A stretch of DNA of 40,599 bases from Thermoactinospora rubra (GTDB taxonomy: Bacteria; Actinomycetota; Actinomycetes; Streptosporangiales; Streptosporangiaceae): positions 317 through 40,915 of the forward strand of contig NZ_KZ084339.1 of the NCBI RefSeq assembly GCF_002093975.1, given 5' to 3'. Positions 8,803 through 15,816 of this stretch are shown piece after piece; position 1 is the first letter of the stretch; the number at the start of each line of letters is the position of its first letter. The position numbers were made by a program, and so were the translations under genes. The notes under the pieces were generated by a model. That model was not told the origin of the DNA, did no database searches, and saw nothing but the letters and a program-made list of their open reading frames with translations.

Positions 8803-9708
8803 TCACCAGTGCGGATAGATCTCGGGATCCGCCTGGACGGGCTCGAGCTTGCGGCTGTCCAGCGTCCGGTCGGCGAGGACTGCGGAGCACAACTGCTCGC
8901 CCGTGCGGAACTCGACGTCACCGCGATCCAGCACCGTCTCGATCAGCGTGCGGAGGTTGCGGGCGCGCCCAGGTCGTCCGGACAGGAACGAGTGCGCGGT
9001 GAGCTGGAAGAGACCGCCCCACTCGCGCATCCCGTCCAGCTCCGCCGTCCACAGCGCCAAGGCCTTGTCCGGCGGCTCGATGACGTAGCCGAGATGCGGT
9101 TCGGGAAGGTAGGCGTACTGCTCCCAGTCGTCCAATGACCAGTGCGCCGGCAACTCCACCAGCGGGCCGTGCTCCGTCTCGATGACGTACGGCGTGTCGT
9201 CGTCCATCAAGCTGGTGTCGTAGGAAAGCCCGAACTCCCGCGCCAGCCCGGCGGATCGCCACGTGGCGGCCCACATGGGAGACCGGTAGCCGGAGGGCCG
9301 GATGCCGAGACGGTCCAGCGCCTCCAGACCGCGCTCGAACTCCATGCGCTCCTCGGAAGGGCGCAGCCCTGTCGACGGGCGATGGCTGTAACTGTGATGG
9401 GCGATCTCGTGTCCACGCTCGGCGATCCGCGTGACAGGCTCAGGCCACCGTTCGGCGACCAGCCCCGGCACGAAGAAGGTGGCCTTGATGCCGAACTCGT
9501 CCAGGATCCCCAGCAGGCGGGGCAGGCCTTTGCGCAGGTCGTATGCCTGGTGCGACATGGCCATCGCGTGCTCCGCGTAACGCCGCCCGGCCGCCAGGAC
9601 CGGTGTCTCGGCGTCCACCGCGAATGTCAGCAGAGCGATCGCCGCGGCACCGCCTCGCCAGCTCCGCTCGTCGCCGGCCGCAGCATGATCTTCTGCGGAG
9701 ATGCTCAT
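8803..9708 (-). CDS. CE4 polysaccharide-deacetylase-family protein (PgdA/PuuE-like), altered active site
   Basis: 301 residues, clearly paralogous to the product of 6931-7845 over its whole length (GHEIAHHSYSHRP, YRSPMWAA, SLMDDDTPY, ELPAHWSLDDWEQYAYLPE). The metal-binding Asp and His are kept, but the position of the usual catalytic-base Asp is Ala (TFAVDAET against SFDVDAES in the paralogue), and the C-terminal AHP motif reads AHSFLSGRP. PuuE allantoinases also depart from the CE4 consensus in motif 1, so activity is not excluded. It is the first gene of the minus-strand operon. The ATG at 9708 follows GAGGAG; the longer frame to 9789 would cover the promoter region and lacks family similarity. 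Confidence 0.87.
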   Translation of the reverse strand: MSISAEDHAAAGDERSWRGGAAAIALLTFAVDAETPVLAAGRRYAEHAMAMSHQAYDLRKGLPRLLGILDEFGIKATFFVPGLVAERWPEPVTRIAERGHEIAHHSYSHRPSTGLRPSEERMEFERGLEALDRLGIRPSGYRSPMWAATWRSAGLAREFGLSYDTSLMDDDTPYVIETEHGPLVELPAHWSLDDWEQYAYLPEPHLGYVIEPPDKALALWTAELDGMREWGGLFQLTAHSFLSGRPGRARNLRTLIETVLDRGDVEFRTGEQLCSAVLADRTLDSRKLEPVQADPEIYPHW

Positions 9709-9821
9709 CTGGAGGCGCTCCTCGTCGGTCGTGTGATGTAAGACACTCTGCGCAGCGAGAAGGACCTGCGACAACGGACACACTGTCAAAGCAGTCGCGG
9801 CCTGCGTGTGACACTGTGCCT
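9709..9821. promoter_or_regulatory. Divergent promoter region with repeated ACACTGT-type motifs
   Basis: The 113 bases between the CE4 operon and the PucR gene hold ACACTGT at 9780-9786 and 9811-9817 and the related ACACTCT at 9743-9749, spaced 31 and 37 bases. The third lies in the palindrome GTGTGACAC (9806-9814). The middle copy overlaps a perfect TTGACA read on the minus strand (9784-9789), a candidate -35 for the operon, although no good -10 is placed for it. The repeats are plausible PucR-family binding sites; this is inference. Confidence 0.4.
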
Positions 9822-11342
9822 ATGGCAGTGACGCTGGCTGAAGTCCTCGATCATCCGCTGGTCAAGGCGGCGAGCCCGCAACTGCTGAGCGGTGAAGGGT
9901 GGCTCGATCGCCCGGTGCGATGGGTCCACTCGGCCGACCTCTACGAGATCGCTCCCCTGCTCCGCGGCGACGAGGTGCTCCTGACCAACGGCGTCGGCCT
10001 GGTCGGTGTGGACGGCAAGGGCCGCCGCCGCTACGTCCGGCAGCTCGCGCAACGCGGAATCGCGGCGCTGCTGTTCGAAATCGGCCGGCCCTTCACCGAA
10101 GTGCCCGACGACATGGCCGACGAGGCACGCCGGTTCAACCTCCCCCTGGTGGTCCTGCAACCGGTGCTCAGGTTCACCGAGGTGGCCGAAGCCATCAACA
10201 GCATGGTCATCGACCGTTCCATCACCAGACTGCGCCATGCCGACGAGATCTCGCGCACCCTGTCCGAGACCCTTGCGCGAGGGGCCGCCCTCCCGGAGAT
10301 CGTCGAGCGGATTCGCACCCTGGCGGGAAGCTGGATCACGCTCCATGACGGCTACAACCGCCTCGTCGCCTCCGCCGGCCCTGTGCCGGAGGACCGATCC
10401 ACAGGTACGGTCACCGCCCCGATCATGGTGGAGGCGACGACATGGGGCTATCTCACCATCGGCACGGCCGCCGTTCCCGAACTGCTCCTCGAAGCCCTTC
10501 TCGAACGGGCACCGGCCGTGCTCGCGCTCGCCCTCGTCCGGCACCAGCCGGGCGCCGCCAGCTCGCTGCGACTACGGCAGCTCCTCGTCGGGCAGCTGCT
10601 GGAAGGGCAGCATGTCGAGGAGCACGTCCTGCAGGACCGGCTGCGCGCCAGCGGCTTGCCGCTGTCCGGCCACCCCTATACATGCCTGGTCGTCGACCGC
10701 ACCAGGATCGCCAACTCCGTCAACCTTCTGGAAGGGATCGTGCGTGCCTGCGGCCGGGGGGTGGTCGGCGTGTCGCAGGACATCGCCTGCGCGGTCATCG
10801 CCGGCGGGAAGGAGACGACCGCCGCAGAGTTGTGCTCCGATACGCGCGCCAAACTGACGGCTGCCGTATCAACCCACGCCGAGACCTGCATCTCGATCGG
10901 CCCCGGCACGCGCAACGCCATGGACCTGCCGTACAGCATGCGCCAGGCACAGCTCACGCTGCGGCTGGCGCAGCAGCTCCACCACGACAACGCCATCGCC
11001 TCAGCGCAGGAGCTGGCCGCCGAGCGGTTGCTGTACGCCCATGGCGACCGTTCAGAGCTGCGACGATTCGTCGACGAGCAACTCGGGCCGCTCCTTGCCG
11101 AAGACGCTCAGCGGGGCACGGCACTGGTCGCGACCCTGGCCGCGTTCCTCGATTGCGGAGGCTCCAAGGCCCGCACCGCGCAGTGCCTCCACATGCGTCG
11201 TCAGTCGCTCTACTACCGGCTGAACCGTGTCGGCGCGCTCCTTCCCGTCGACATCGACGACCCCACACAGTGGCCGACTCTGGCCATGGCGTTGAAGGCG
11301 CTCCGGCTCCTGGAGGGGACCGTTCCCGATACCCGGTTGTGA
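9822..11342 (+). CDS. PucR-family transcriptional regulator
   Basis: 506 residues with the PucR layout. The N-terminal PucR domain (about 4-130) runs from TLAEVLDHPLVKAASP through HSADLYEIAPLLRGDEVLLTNG. A middle GGDEF-like sensory region follows. The C-terminal PucR-type helix-turn-helix (about 435-500) includes LAAFLDCGGSKARTAQCLHMRRQSLYYRLNRV. PucR of Bacillus controls purine and ureide catabolism; relatives control amino acid and other nitrogen-compound use. It diverges from the Gcl/CE4 operon across 113 bases, so it very likely regulates that operon in response to its substrate. No Shine-Dalgarno sequence precedes the ATG at 9822, so the message may be leaderless or the site weak. A longer in-frame extension upstream would cover the shared promoter and was rejected. 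Confidence 0.93.
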   Translation: MAVTLAEVLDHPLVKAASPQLLSGEGWLDRPVRWVHSADLYEIAPLLRGDEVLLTNGVGLVGVDGKGRRRYVRQLAQRGIAALLFEIGRPFTEVPDDMADEARRFNLPLVVLQPVLRFTEVAEAINSMVIDRSITRLRHADEISRTLSETLARGAALPEIVERIRTLAGSWITLHDGYNRLVASAGPVPEDRSTGTVTAPIMVEATTWGYLTIGTAAVPELLLEALLERAPAVLALALVRHQPGAASSLRLRQLLVGQLLEGQHVEEHVLQDRLRASGLPLSGHPYTCLVVDRTRIANSVNLLEGIVRACGRGVVGVSQDIACAVIAGGKETTAAELCSDTRAKLTAAVSTHAETCISIGPGTRNAMDLPYSMRQAQLTLRLAQQLHHDNAIASAQELAAERLLYAHGDRSELRRFVDEQLGPLLAEDAQRGTALVATLAAFLDCGGSKARTAQCLHMRRQSLYYRLNRVGALLPVDIDDPTQWPTLAMALKALRLLEGTVPDTRL

Positions 11343-11364
11343 CGTCAGACGGGAGAGGCCGGGC

Positions 11365-11391
11365 GGCAACACCGGCAACACCGGCAACGCC
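11365..11391. repeat. Three 9-base tandem repeats (GGCAACACC-type)
   Basis: GGCAACACC twice and GGCAACGCC once, back to back, just after the PucR gene and before the monooxygenase fragment. In the frame of that fragment they read N-T-G repeats. Probably slippage in non-coding or decaying sequence. Confidence 0.7.
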
Positions 11392-11541
11392 ACAGGCCCG
11401 TATACCTCGGTGGAGGCGATCATGCGGGTGGCCCAGGAGGCCGAGCGCTTGGGCTATGGAGCGGTCTGGACCCACGAACCTTTCGAGACGTTGAGCTGCG
11501 TGGCCGCGTGGACGAAGTGGCCGCGTGGACGAACCGGATCT
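11389..11541 (+). pseudogene. Fragment of a luciferase-like (LLM, F420-type) monooxygenase
   Basis: The plus strand encodes YTSVEAIMRVAQEAERLGYG followed by AVWTHEPFETLSCVAAWT, which looks like the first helix and strand of LLM-class oxidoreductases (AEELGY.AVW.TE). No catalytic remainder follows. A 17-base tandem duplication at 11500-11533 shifts the frame; removing one copy restores VAAWTNRIFSLS, closer to the family pattern VAAxTxRI. No start codon with a good ribosome site is seen. It is squeezed between the ends of the PucR and phosphoesterase genes and is best read as the remnant of a deleted gene. Confidence 0.5.
11500..11533. repeat. 17-base perfect tandem duplication
   Basis: The unit GTGGCCGCGTGGACGAA occurs at 11500-11516 and again at 11517-11533. 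Because 17 is not a multiple of three, it breaks the frame of the monooxygenase fragment. Confidence 0.9.
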
Positions 11542-12300
11542 TCAGCCTGTCATGACGCTCCGGTAGTGCGTGGTCAGCCGGCCCCCGTCATCGAGGATGT
11601 GGAAGGCGACCGCGGGTGGTTGATCGAGGTGGACGTAGTCTTCGGCGTGCGCGCGGCGTTCCCAGGGAAGACGGAGCGTGGAGACGACTCCCGGCGCCAC
11701 CAGCAGCGGCCGTCCGGCGAAGGTGGTGGCCGCCGCCGTATGGGCATGCCCGCACAGGAAGGCCCTGAGGTTGGGGTGGCGGTCCGCCAATGCGGCGAGC
11801 CGTTCGGCTCCGAACTGGCGGATGCCGTCGATGAAGGGTTCGTGGAGCAGGGCCGGCGGGTGGTGGAAGCCGACCAGGACCGGCGTCGAGCGACGGGTCT
11901 GGTCCAGCAGGTCCTCCAGCCACGTCAGAGTCTCCTCCTCCAGCATGCCCTCGCCCTTGCCCGGCACCGAGGAGTCACACAGCGCGATGACGGCGTCGCC
12001 GAACCGGCGTGCCTGGTTGATCGGCGCGGTCGATTCCGGCTGGTGGAGGAGGAATCGCCGGAACGCCGCGCGGTCGTCGTGGTTGCCGGGGCAGACCATG
12101 ACCGGGTGCCGGGAGGAGAGGAGAGCGCGGGCCTTCTGGTACTCGGTAGGCAGGGCGTGGTCGGCGACGTCGCCGGTGACCACGACGGCGTCCAGGTCAT
12201 AGGGGAGATCGTCGAGGTACTTCATGACGGCCTCGGTGCGCTCCATGCTGCGCGCCTCGCCGTCGACATGGGTGTCACTGAGATGAGCGATCACGATCAA
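11542..12300 (-). CDS. Metallophosphoesterase, calcineurin-like (CpdA-like)
   Basis: 252 residues with every metal-site block of the calcineurin-like phosphoesterase fold: HLSDTHVDG (residues 6-14), VVTGDVADHA, CPGNHDDRAAF, FHHPPALLH and CGHAHTAAA. The short size, no signal peptide and GNHD spacing resemble bacterial 3',5'-cyclic nucleotide phosphodiesterases (CpdA/Rv0805 group), but specificity is not readable. The reading starts at TTG (12300), supported by GAAGGGA about eight bases upstream; GTG at 12294 is the alternative. It diverges from the MocR-type regulator across 134 bases, which may control it. Confidence 0.9.
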   Translation of the reverse strand: MIVIAHLSDTHVDGEARSMERTEAVMKYLDDLPYDLDAVVVTGDVADHALPTEYQKARALLSSRHPVMVCPGNHDDRAAFRRFLLHQPESTAPINQARRFGDAVIALCDSSVPGKGEGMLEEETLTWLEDLLDQTRRSTPVLVGFHHPPALLHEPFIDGIRQFGAERLAALADRHPNLRAFLCGHAHTAAATTFAGRPLLVAPGVVSTLRLPWERRAHAEDYVHLDQPPAVAFHILDDGGRLTTHYRSVMTG

Positions 12301-12434
12301 CGCGGTGGTCCCTTCGATGTGGCGGCGGCTGCGGACAGAGGTCCGTCACCCCGGCATGCTCGCCGTGCCTGCGTGTCCGGGTCGCCGTGATCCGAGCCTA
12401 GGTCGCGACCGGACCAGAGATAAGATCCGGTTTC

Positions 12435-13835
12435 ATGCCACTTTTTTGGTCCAGTTCGGGGCGCGACCTGCATCTCGACGTCGATCCGACATCGGCGCGG
12501 CGGGCAGGCCTGGAGTCCGCCCTGCGGGCGGCCATCGGGGAGGGACGGCTTCCGGCCGGGACGCTCCTGCCGTCCACGCGCGCCCTCGCTCAGGAACTCG
12601 GCCTGTCGCGGGGCACCGTCACCGCCGCCTACAACCAGCTGGTCGAGGAAGGCTTCCTGGCCACGCGCCCGGGGTCGGGCACCAGGGTGGCCGCGTTGCC
12701 AGGGCGTGCTCCGGTCTCTGTACGGCCCGGCTCGCCACCGCCTCCTCCCCCTCACGACCTTCGCCCGGGGCTCCCGGACGTCAGCGCCTTTCCCGTCCGC
12801 GCCTGGCTCGCCTCGACCCGCCGCGTCCTCACCGGCGCCCGACCGGAGATCTTCGGCGCCGGGGACCCGCAGGGCCGGATGGAGCTTCGGCACGCGCTCG
12901 CCGGCTACCTCGCTCGCGCCCGCGGCGTGACCGCGACCGCCGACCAGATCGTGATCACCTCCGGCTCCTACCAGAGCATGAGTCTGATCGCCGGTGTGCT
13001 GGCCGCGCGCGGTGCCACGGCCGTAGCCATGGAGGACCCCGGCCACAATGGCTTCCGGCAGGTCGTCCAACGCGCCGGGATCACCGCCCTTCCTCTGCCG
13101 GTGGACTCCCACGGCGCCCGGGTCGAGTTCCTGACGCACGACGCCGGCGCGGCGTTCCTCACCCCCGCCCACCACTATCCGACCGGCGTACCGCTTCACC
13201 CGAGCCGCCGCCAGGCACTATGCGGCTGGGCCCGCTCCACCGGCGGCATGATCGTCGAAGACGACTACGACGGCGAGTTCCGCTACGACCGCCAACCGGT
13301 CGGCGCCCTCCAGGGACTCGCCCCCGACCACGTCGTCTACTGCGGCACCGCCTCCAAAACCCTGGCCCCGGCTTTGCGCCTGGCCTGGATGGTCCTGCCG
13401 CCCCACCTGGTGGAGGAGGCCGTACGTGCCAAGCACGAGGCCGACCAGTACACCGAGACCCTTCACCAGCTGGTCCTGGCCGACCTGCTCACGACCTATG
13501 CCTACGACCGCCACGTCCGCGCCGCCCGGGCACGCTACCGCCGTCGCCATCGGCTCCTGCTCGACCGCATCGCCACCGTTCCCGGCCTCACCGCCCGCGG
13601 CGTCCCCGCAGGCCTGCAGATCCTGGTCACCCTCCCCGACACCGGCCCCGCCGAGCACGAGATCCTGGACCGCTGCGCCCGGCACGGCGTCGCGATCCGC
13701 GGCCTCACCGAACTCCACCACGACCCCGCCGACTCCCCCCAAGGCCTCCTCATCGGCTTCGCCGCCCCGTCGGACCGCGCCTACCCGGCCGCCCTCCACG
13801 CCTTGTTCGCCATCCTGAAGTCGGCGCCGGCCTGA
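12435..13835 (+). CDS. MocR-type regulator: GntR helix-turn-helix fused to aminotransferase
   Basis: 466 residues. The N-terminal GntR winged helix (about 25-85) contains LPSTRALAQELGLSRGTVTAAYNQLVEEGFL. A proline-rich linker (98-107) joins it to a class I/II aminotransferase-like domain (about 110-466). That domain keeps the PLP-binding Asp in VEDDYDGEF (near 275-281) and the Schiff-base Lys308 in GTASKTLAPALRLAW. MocR proteins usually sense PLP or an amino acid or amine and control a neighbouring gene, often divergent. Here the divergent gene is a metallophosphoesterase and no pdxST genes are present, so the target is open. The ATG at 12435 is the only start giving the family-typical LDVDPTSARRAGLESALR opening. 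Confidence 0.93.
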   Translation: MPLFWSSSGRDLHLDVDPTSARRAGLESALRAAIGEGRLPAGTLLPSTRALAQELGLSRGTVTAAYNQLVEEGFLATRPGSGTRVAALPGRAPVSVRPGSPPPPPPHDLRPGLPDVSAFPVRAWLASTRRVLTGARPEIFGAGDPQGRMELRHALAGYLARARGVTATADQIVITSGSYQSMSLIAGVLAARGATAVAMEDPGHNGFRQVVQRAGITALPLPVDSHGARVEFLTHDAGAAFLTPAHHYPTGVPLHPSRRQALCGWARSTGGMIVEDDYDGEFRYDRQPVGALQGLAPDHVVYCGTASKTLAPALRLAWMVLPPHLVEEAVRAKHEADQYTETLHQLVLADLLTTYAYDRHVRAARARYRRRHRLLLDRIATVPGLTARGVPAGLQILVTLPDTGPAEHEILDRCARHGVAIRGLTELHHDPADSPQGLLIGFAAPSDRAYPAALHALFAILKSAPA

Positions 13836-14055
13836 TGCTCCATTTCCTCGTAGCAGTCACTGCCGCGGGAGGGCGCCGGCCGGGGCCGTATCATGCTGCT
13901 CGGACATGGCATTGCCGAGCAACCGTCCAGAGAACAAGTCCCCGACCGTGGCCAAACCTTTCCGGTCCGGTCTCCACGCTCCGCGGGGAAGCGCACTCAG
14001 AAGTGTCCGCACAAGGCGGAGACGCGCCGAGATCGTGTCCCGCTGAAGGTATCGC

Positions 14056-14367
14056 TCACGTGAGCCTAAGCCCGACGACGCCGAGAACGATGAACGCCAG
14101 GCACGCGAGCCGCATCGGCGTCGCGCTCTCCCCCAGCACAAGAATGCCCGCCAAGGCGACGCCGACCGCGCCCAGCCCGACCCATACGGCATACGCCGTA
14201 CCCACCGGCAGGTCCCGGAGCGCCAGCGCCAGCAGGGCGAAGCTGGCGGTCGCCGCGGACACGCCGAGGATCGCCGGCCAGGGCCGGGTAAAGCCGGCCG
14301 ATCGCTCCAGAGCCAGAGCCCAGACGATCTCCAGGAGCGCCGCCGAGAGGAGCAGCAGCCAGGCCAT
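14056..14367 (-). CDS. sugE: SMR-family transporter, SugE/Gdx type
   Basis: 103 residues with four transmembrane helices. The key Glu in helix 1 is in LLLLSAALLEIVWALAL. The stretch DLPVGTAYAVWVGLGAVG and the closing GESATPMRLACLAFIVLG match the SugE/Gdx branch rather than EmrE. Characterised Gdx proteins exchange guanidinium ions for protons across the inner membrane and work as antiparallel dimers. The gene begins two bases after the SDR stop and so is transcribed with it. No guanidine riboswitch is possible in the two-base gap, unlike many sugE genes; control is probably by the TetR protein upstream. The 220 bases beyond its stop (13836-14055) show no gene. Confidence 0.9.
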   Translation of the reverse strand: MAWLLLLSAALLEIVWALALERSAGFTRPWPAILGVSAATASFALLALALRDLPVGTAYAVWVGLGAVGVALAGILVLGESATPMRLACLAFIVLGVVGLRLT

Positions 14368-14369
14368 CG

Positions 14370-15110
14370 CTACGCCACCGCGCCGGCGTCGACGACCAGT
14401 GAGGCGCCGGTGATGTTGCGACCGCCCTCGCCTGCGAGGTGGACCACGGTCGCGGCGATGTCCTCCGGAGCGCAGTACCTGCCGAGCGCGGTGTAGCGGC
14501 GCTCTTCCTCGGCGTCCGGCCCGTCCGCCGGGTTCATCTCGGTGTCCGTGGACCCCGGATGCACCAGGTTGACCGTGATGCCGCGCGGGCCGAGGTCTCT
14601 GGCGAGCCCCTTGGTCAGCCCGACCAGCGCCGCCTTGCTCATCGCATACAGCGTCCAGCCGGGGTACGGCACGCGTTCGACCAAGCTGCTACCGATGCTG
14701 ACGATCCGCCCACCGGGCCGCATGACAGACACTGCCGCCTGGGACAGCACGAAGGCCGCACGCGCGTGGATCGCCATGGTGCGGTCGAGTTCCTCGACCG
14801 TGACGTCCTCGAAGGGGCCGTAGGGCGCGACGCCCGCGTTGTTCACCAGGATGTCCAGCCCGCCGAAGGCGGTCGCGGCCTGCCGTACCGCCTCCCGCAG
14901 CGCGTCCACGTCGCCGGCCTCGGCGGGTACGGCAAGCGCCCGGACTCCCATGGCGGTCAGTTCGCCGGCCACGGCCTTGGCGCGATCCTCGGCCCGGGCG
15001 TAGGTGATCGCGACGTTGGCGCCCTCGCGCGCCAGGCCCCTCGCGATCGCGGCGCCGATGCCGCGGCTGCCGCCGGTGACCAGAGCGGCCTTGCCGTCCA
15101 GCTGTCCCAT
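14370..15110 (-). CDS. SDR-family oxidoreductase (FabG-like)
   Basis: 246 residues of a classical SDR: cofactor motif TGGSRGIG near residue 12, NNAG near 90, catalytic Ser in SIGSSLVE, and YAMSK near 158. The strong Arg after the glycine motif and the HPGSTDTEMNP loop suggest an NADP-dependent reductase of the 3-oxoacyl-ACP-reductase-like group. The substrate is not readable. GAGGGG stands about four bases before the ATG. The promoter upstream contains a paired operator shared with the divergent TetR gene, and the sugE-like exporter follows at once. The arrangement suggests detoxification of a small electrophile or carbonyl plus export, but that is inference. Confidence 0.91.
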   Translation of the reverse strand: MGQLDGKAALVTGGSRGIGAAIARGLAREGANVAITYARAEDRAKAVAGELTAMGVRALAVPAEAGDVDALREAVRQAATAFGGLDILVNNAGVAPYGPFEDVTVEELDRTMAIHARAAFVLSQAAVSVMRPGGRIVSIGSSLVERVPYPGWTLYAMSKAALVGLTKGLARDLGPRGITVNLVHPGSTDTEMNPADGPDAEEERRYTALGRYCAPEDIAATVVHLAGEGGRNITGASLVVDAGAVA

Positions 15111-15123
15111 GGATCCCCCTCAG

Positions 15124-15172
15124 GCGGAATGCGTTCCGGATAAAGTTACCCGGAACGCATTCCGCTTGTCTA
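15124..15172. promoter_or_regulatory. Double TetR operator within the SDR promoter
   Basis: A perfect 16-base inverted repeat occupies 15124-15139 (GCGGAATGCGTTCCGG) and 15150-15165, with a 10-base spacer. Each arm holds a near-palindrome GGAAYGCRTTCC, so it reads as two dimer sites 26 bases apart. On the minus strand TAGACA (15167-15172), an 18-base spacer and TAACTT (15143-15148) form a good promoter for the SDR gene. One site fills the -35/-10 spacer and the other lies just past the -10, ideal for repression. Confidence 0.8.
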
Positions 15173-15190
15173 CGCCACTAGGCTGGCCGC

Positions 15191-15757
15191 GTGACTCGGG
15201 AGCGGGCCGACGCCGTCAGGAACCGGGCGAAGATCCTCGCCGCGGCGGGCGCCATCGTGGCCACGCGCGGCGTCGACGGGCTGACGATGGCCGACGTCGC
15301 CGCGGCCTCCGGCGTCGGCGTCGGCACCCTCTACCGCCGCTTCGGCGACCGTTCCGGCCTGGTGCACGCGCTGATCGACGCCCGGGAGCGCGACTTCCAG
15401 GAGGCGTTCATCTCGGGCCCGCCTCCCCTGGGCCCCGGTGCCCCGCCCGCCGACCGCGTCCGCGCATTCCTCCACGCGCTGGTCGATCGCACGCTCGCCC
15501 AGCTGGAGCTGCTTCTCGCGGCCGAGACCGCGGGGCCGTACGCGCGCTTCGGCGGCGCCTACGACGCCTACCACCGGCACCTGAGCATGCTGATCGGCCA
15601 GGCGCGACCCGACCTCGACGCCGCTTTCACGGCCGACGCGCTGCTCGCGCCCCTGGCGGCGAACCTCATCTCGCACCGCCGCCGCGACGCTCGGACGATC
15701 AAGGCCGGGATCGACGGATTGCTGGGCGGACTGCTGGAAGCCGCCCCTTCGCCCTGA
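15191..15757 (+). CDS. TetR/AcrR-family transcriptional regulator
   Basis: 188 residues. The TetR helix-turn-helix (about 10-55) reads AAGAIVATRGVDGLTMADVA followed by ASGVGVGTLYRRFGDRSGLV. The remaining helical domain is the ligand pocket. It starts with GTG at 15191 and has no Shine-Dalgarno sequence. TAGGCT at 15179-15184, six bases before the GTG, fits a -10 box of a leaderless message. It diverges from the SDR/sugE pair across an 80-base region with two strong operators, so it very likely represses that pair and itself. Its ligand is unknown. Confidence 0.92.
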   Translation: MTRERADAVRNRAKILAAAGAIVATRGVDGLTMADVAAASGVGVGTLYRRFGDRSGLVHALIDARERDFQEAFISGPPPLGPGAPPADRVRAFLHALVDRTLAQLELLLAAETAGPYARFGGAYDAYHRHLSMLIGQARPDLDAAFTADALLAPLAANLISHRRRDARTIKAGIDGLLGGLLEAAPSP

Positions 15758-15816
15758 TCGCCCGGGGTTCGGCCCGGCCGTTCGGACCCGTCGCAAAGGC
15801 GGCGAGGACGAGGTTT

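Noticed and set aside
11394..12390. Plus-strand frame of 326 codons opposite the metallophosphoesterase gene
   Set aside because: Only its first ~40 codons resemble a protein family (the LLM fragment); the rest is antisense to a gene with complete metal-site motifs.
12297..13199. Minus-strand frame opposite the MocR gene
   Set aside because: Gly/Arg-rich shadow of a well-supported regulator gene; no start signal.
13836..14055. Possible small gene between MocR and sugE genes
   Set aside because: Short frames on both strands lack a ribosome site, hydrophobic segments or recognisable motifs.
14056..14370. Guanidine riboswitch for the sugE-like gene
   Set aside because: The gene begins two bases after the SDR stop, and no structured leader is possible without lying in coding sequence.
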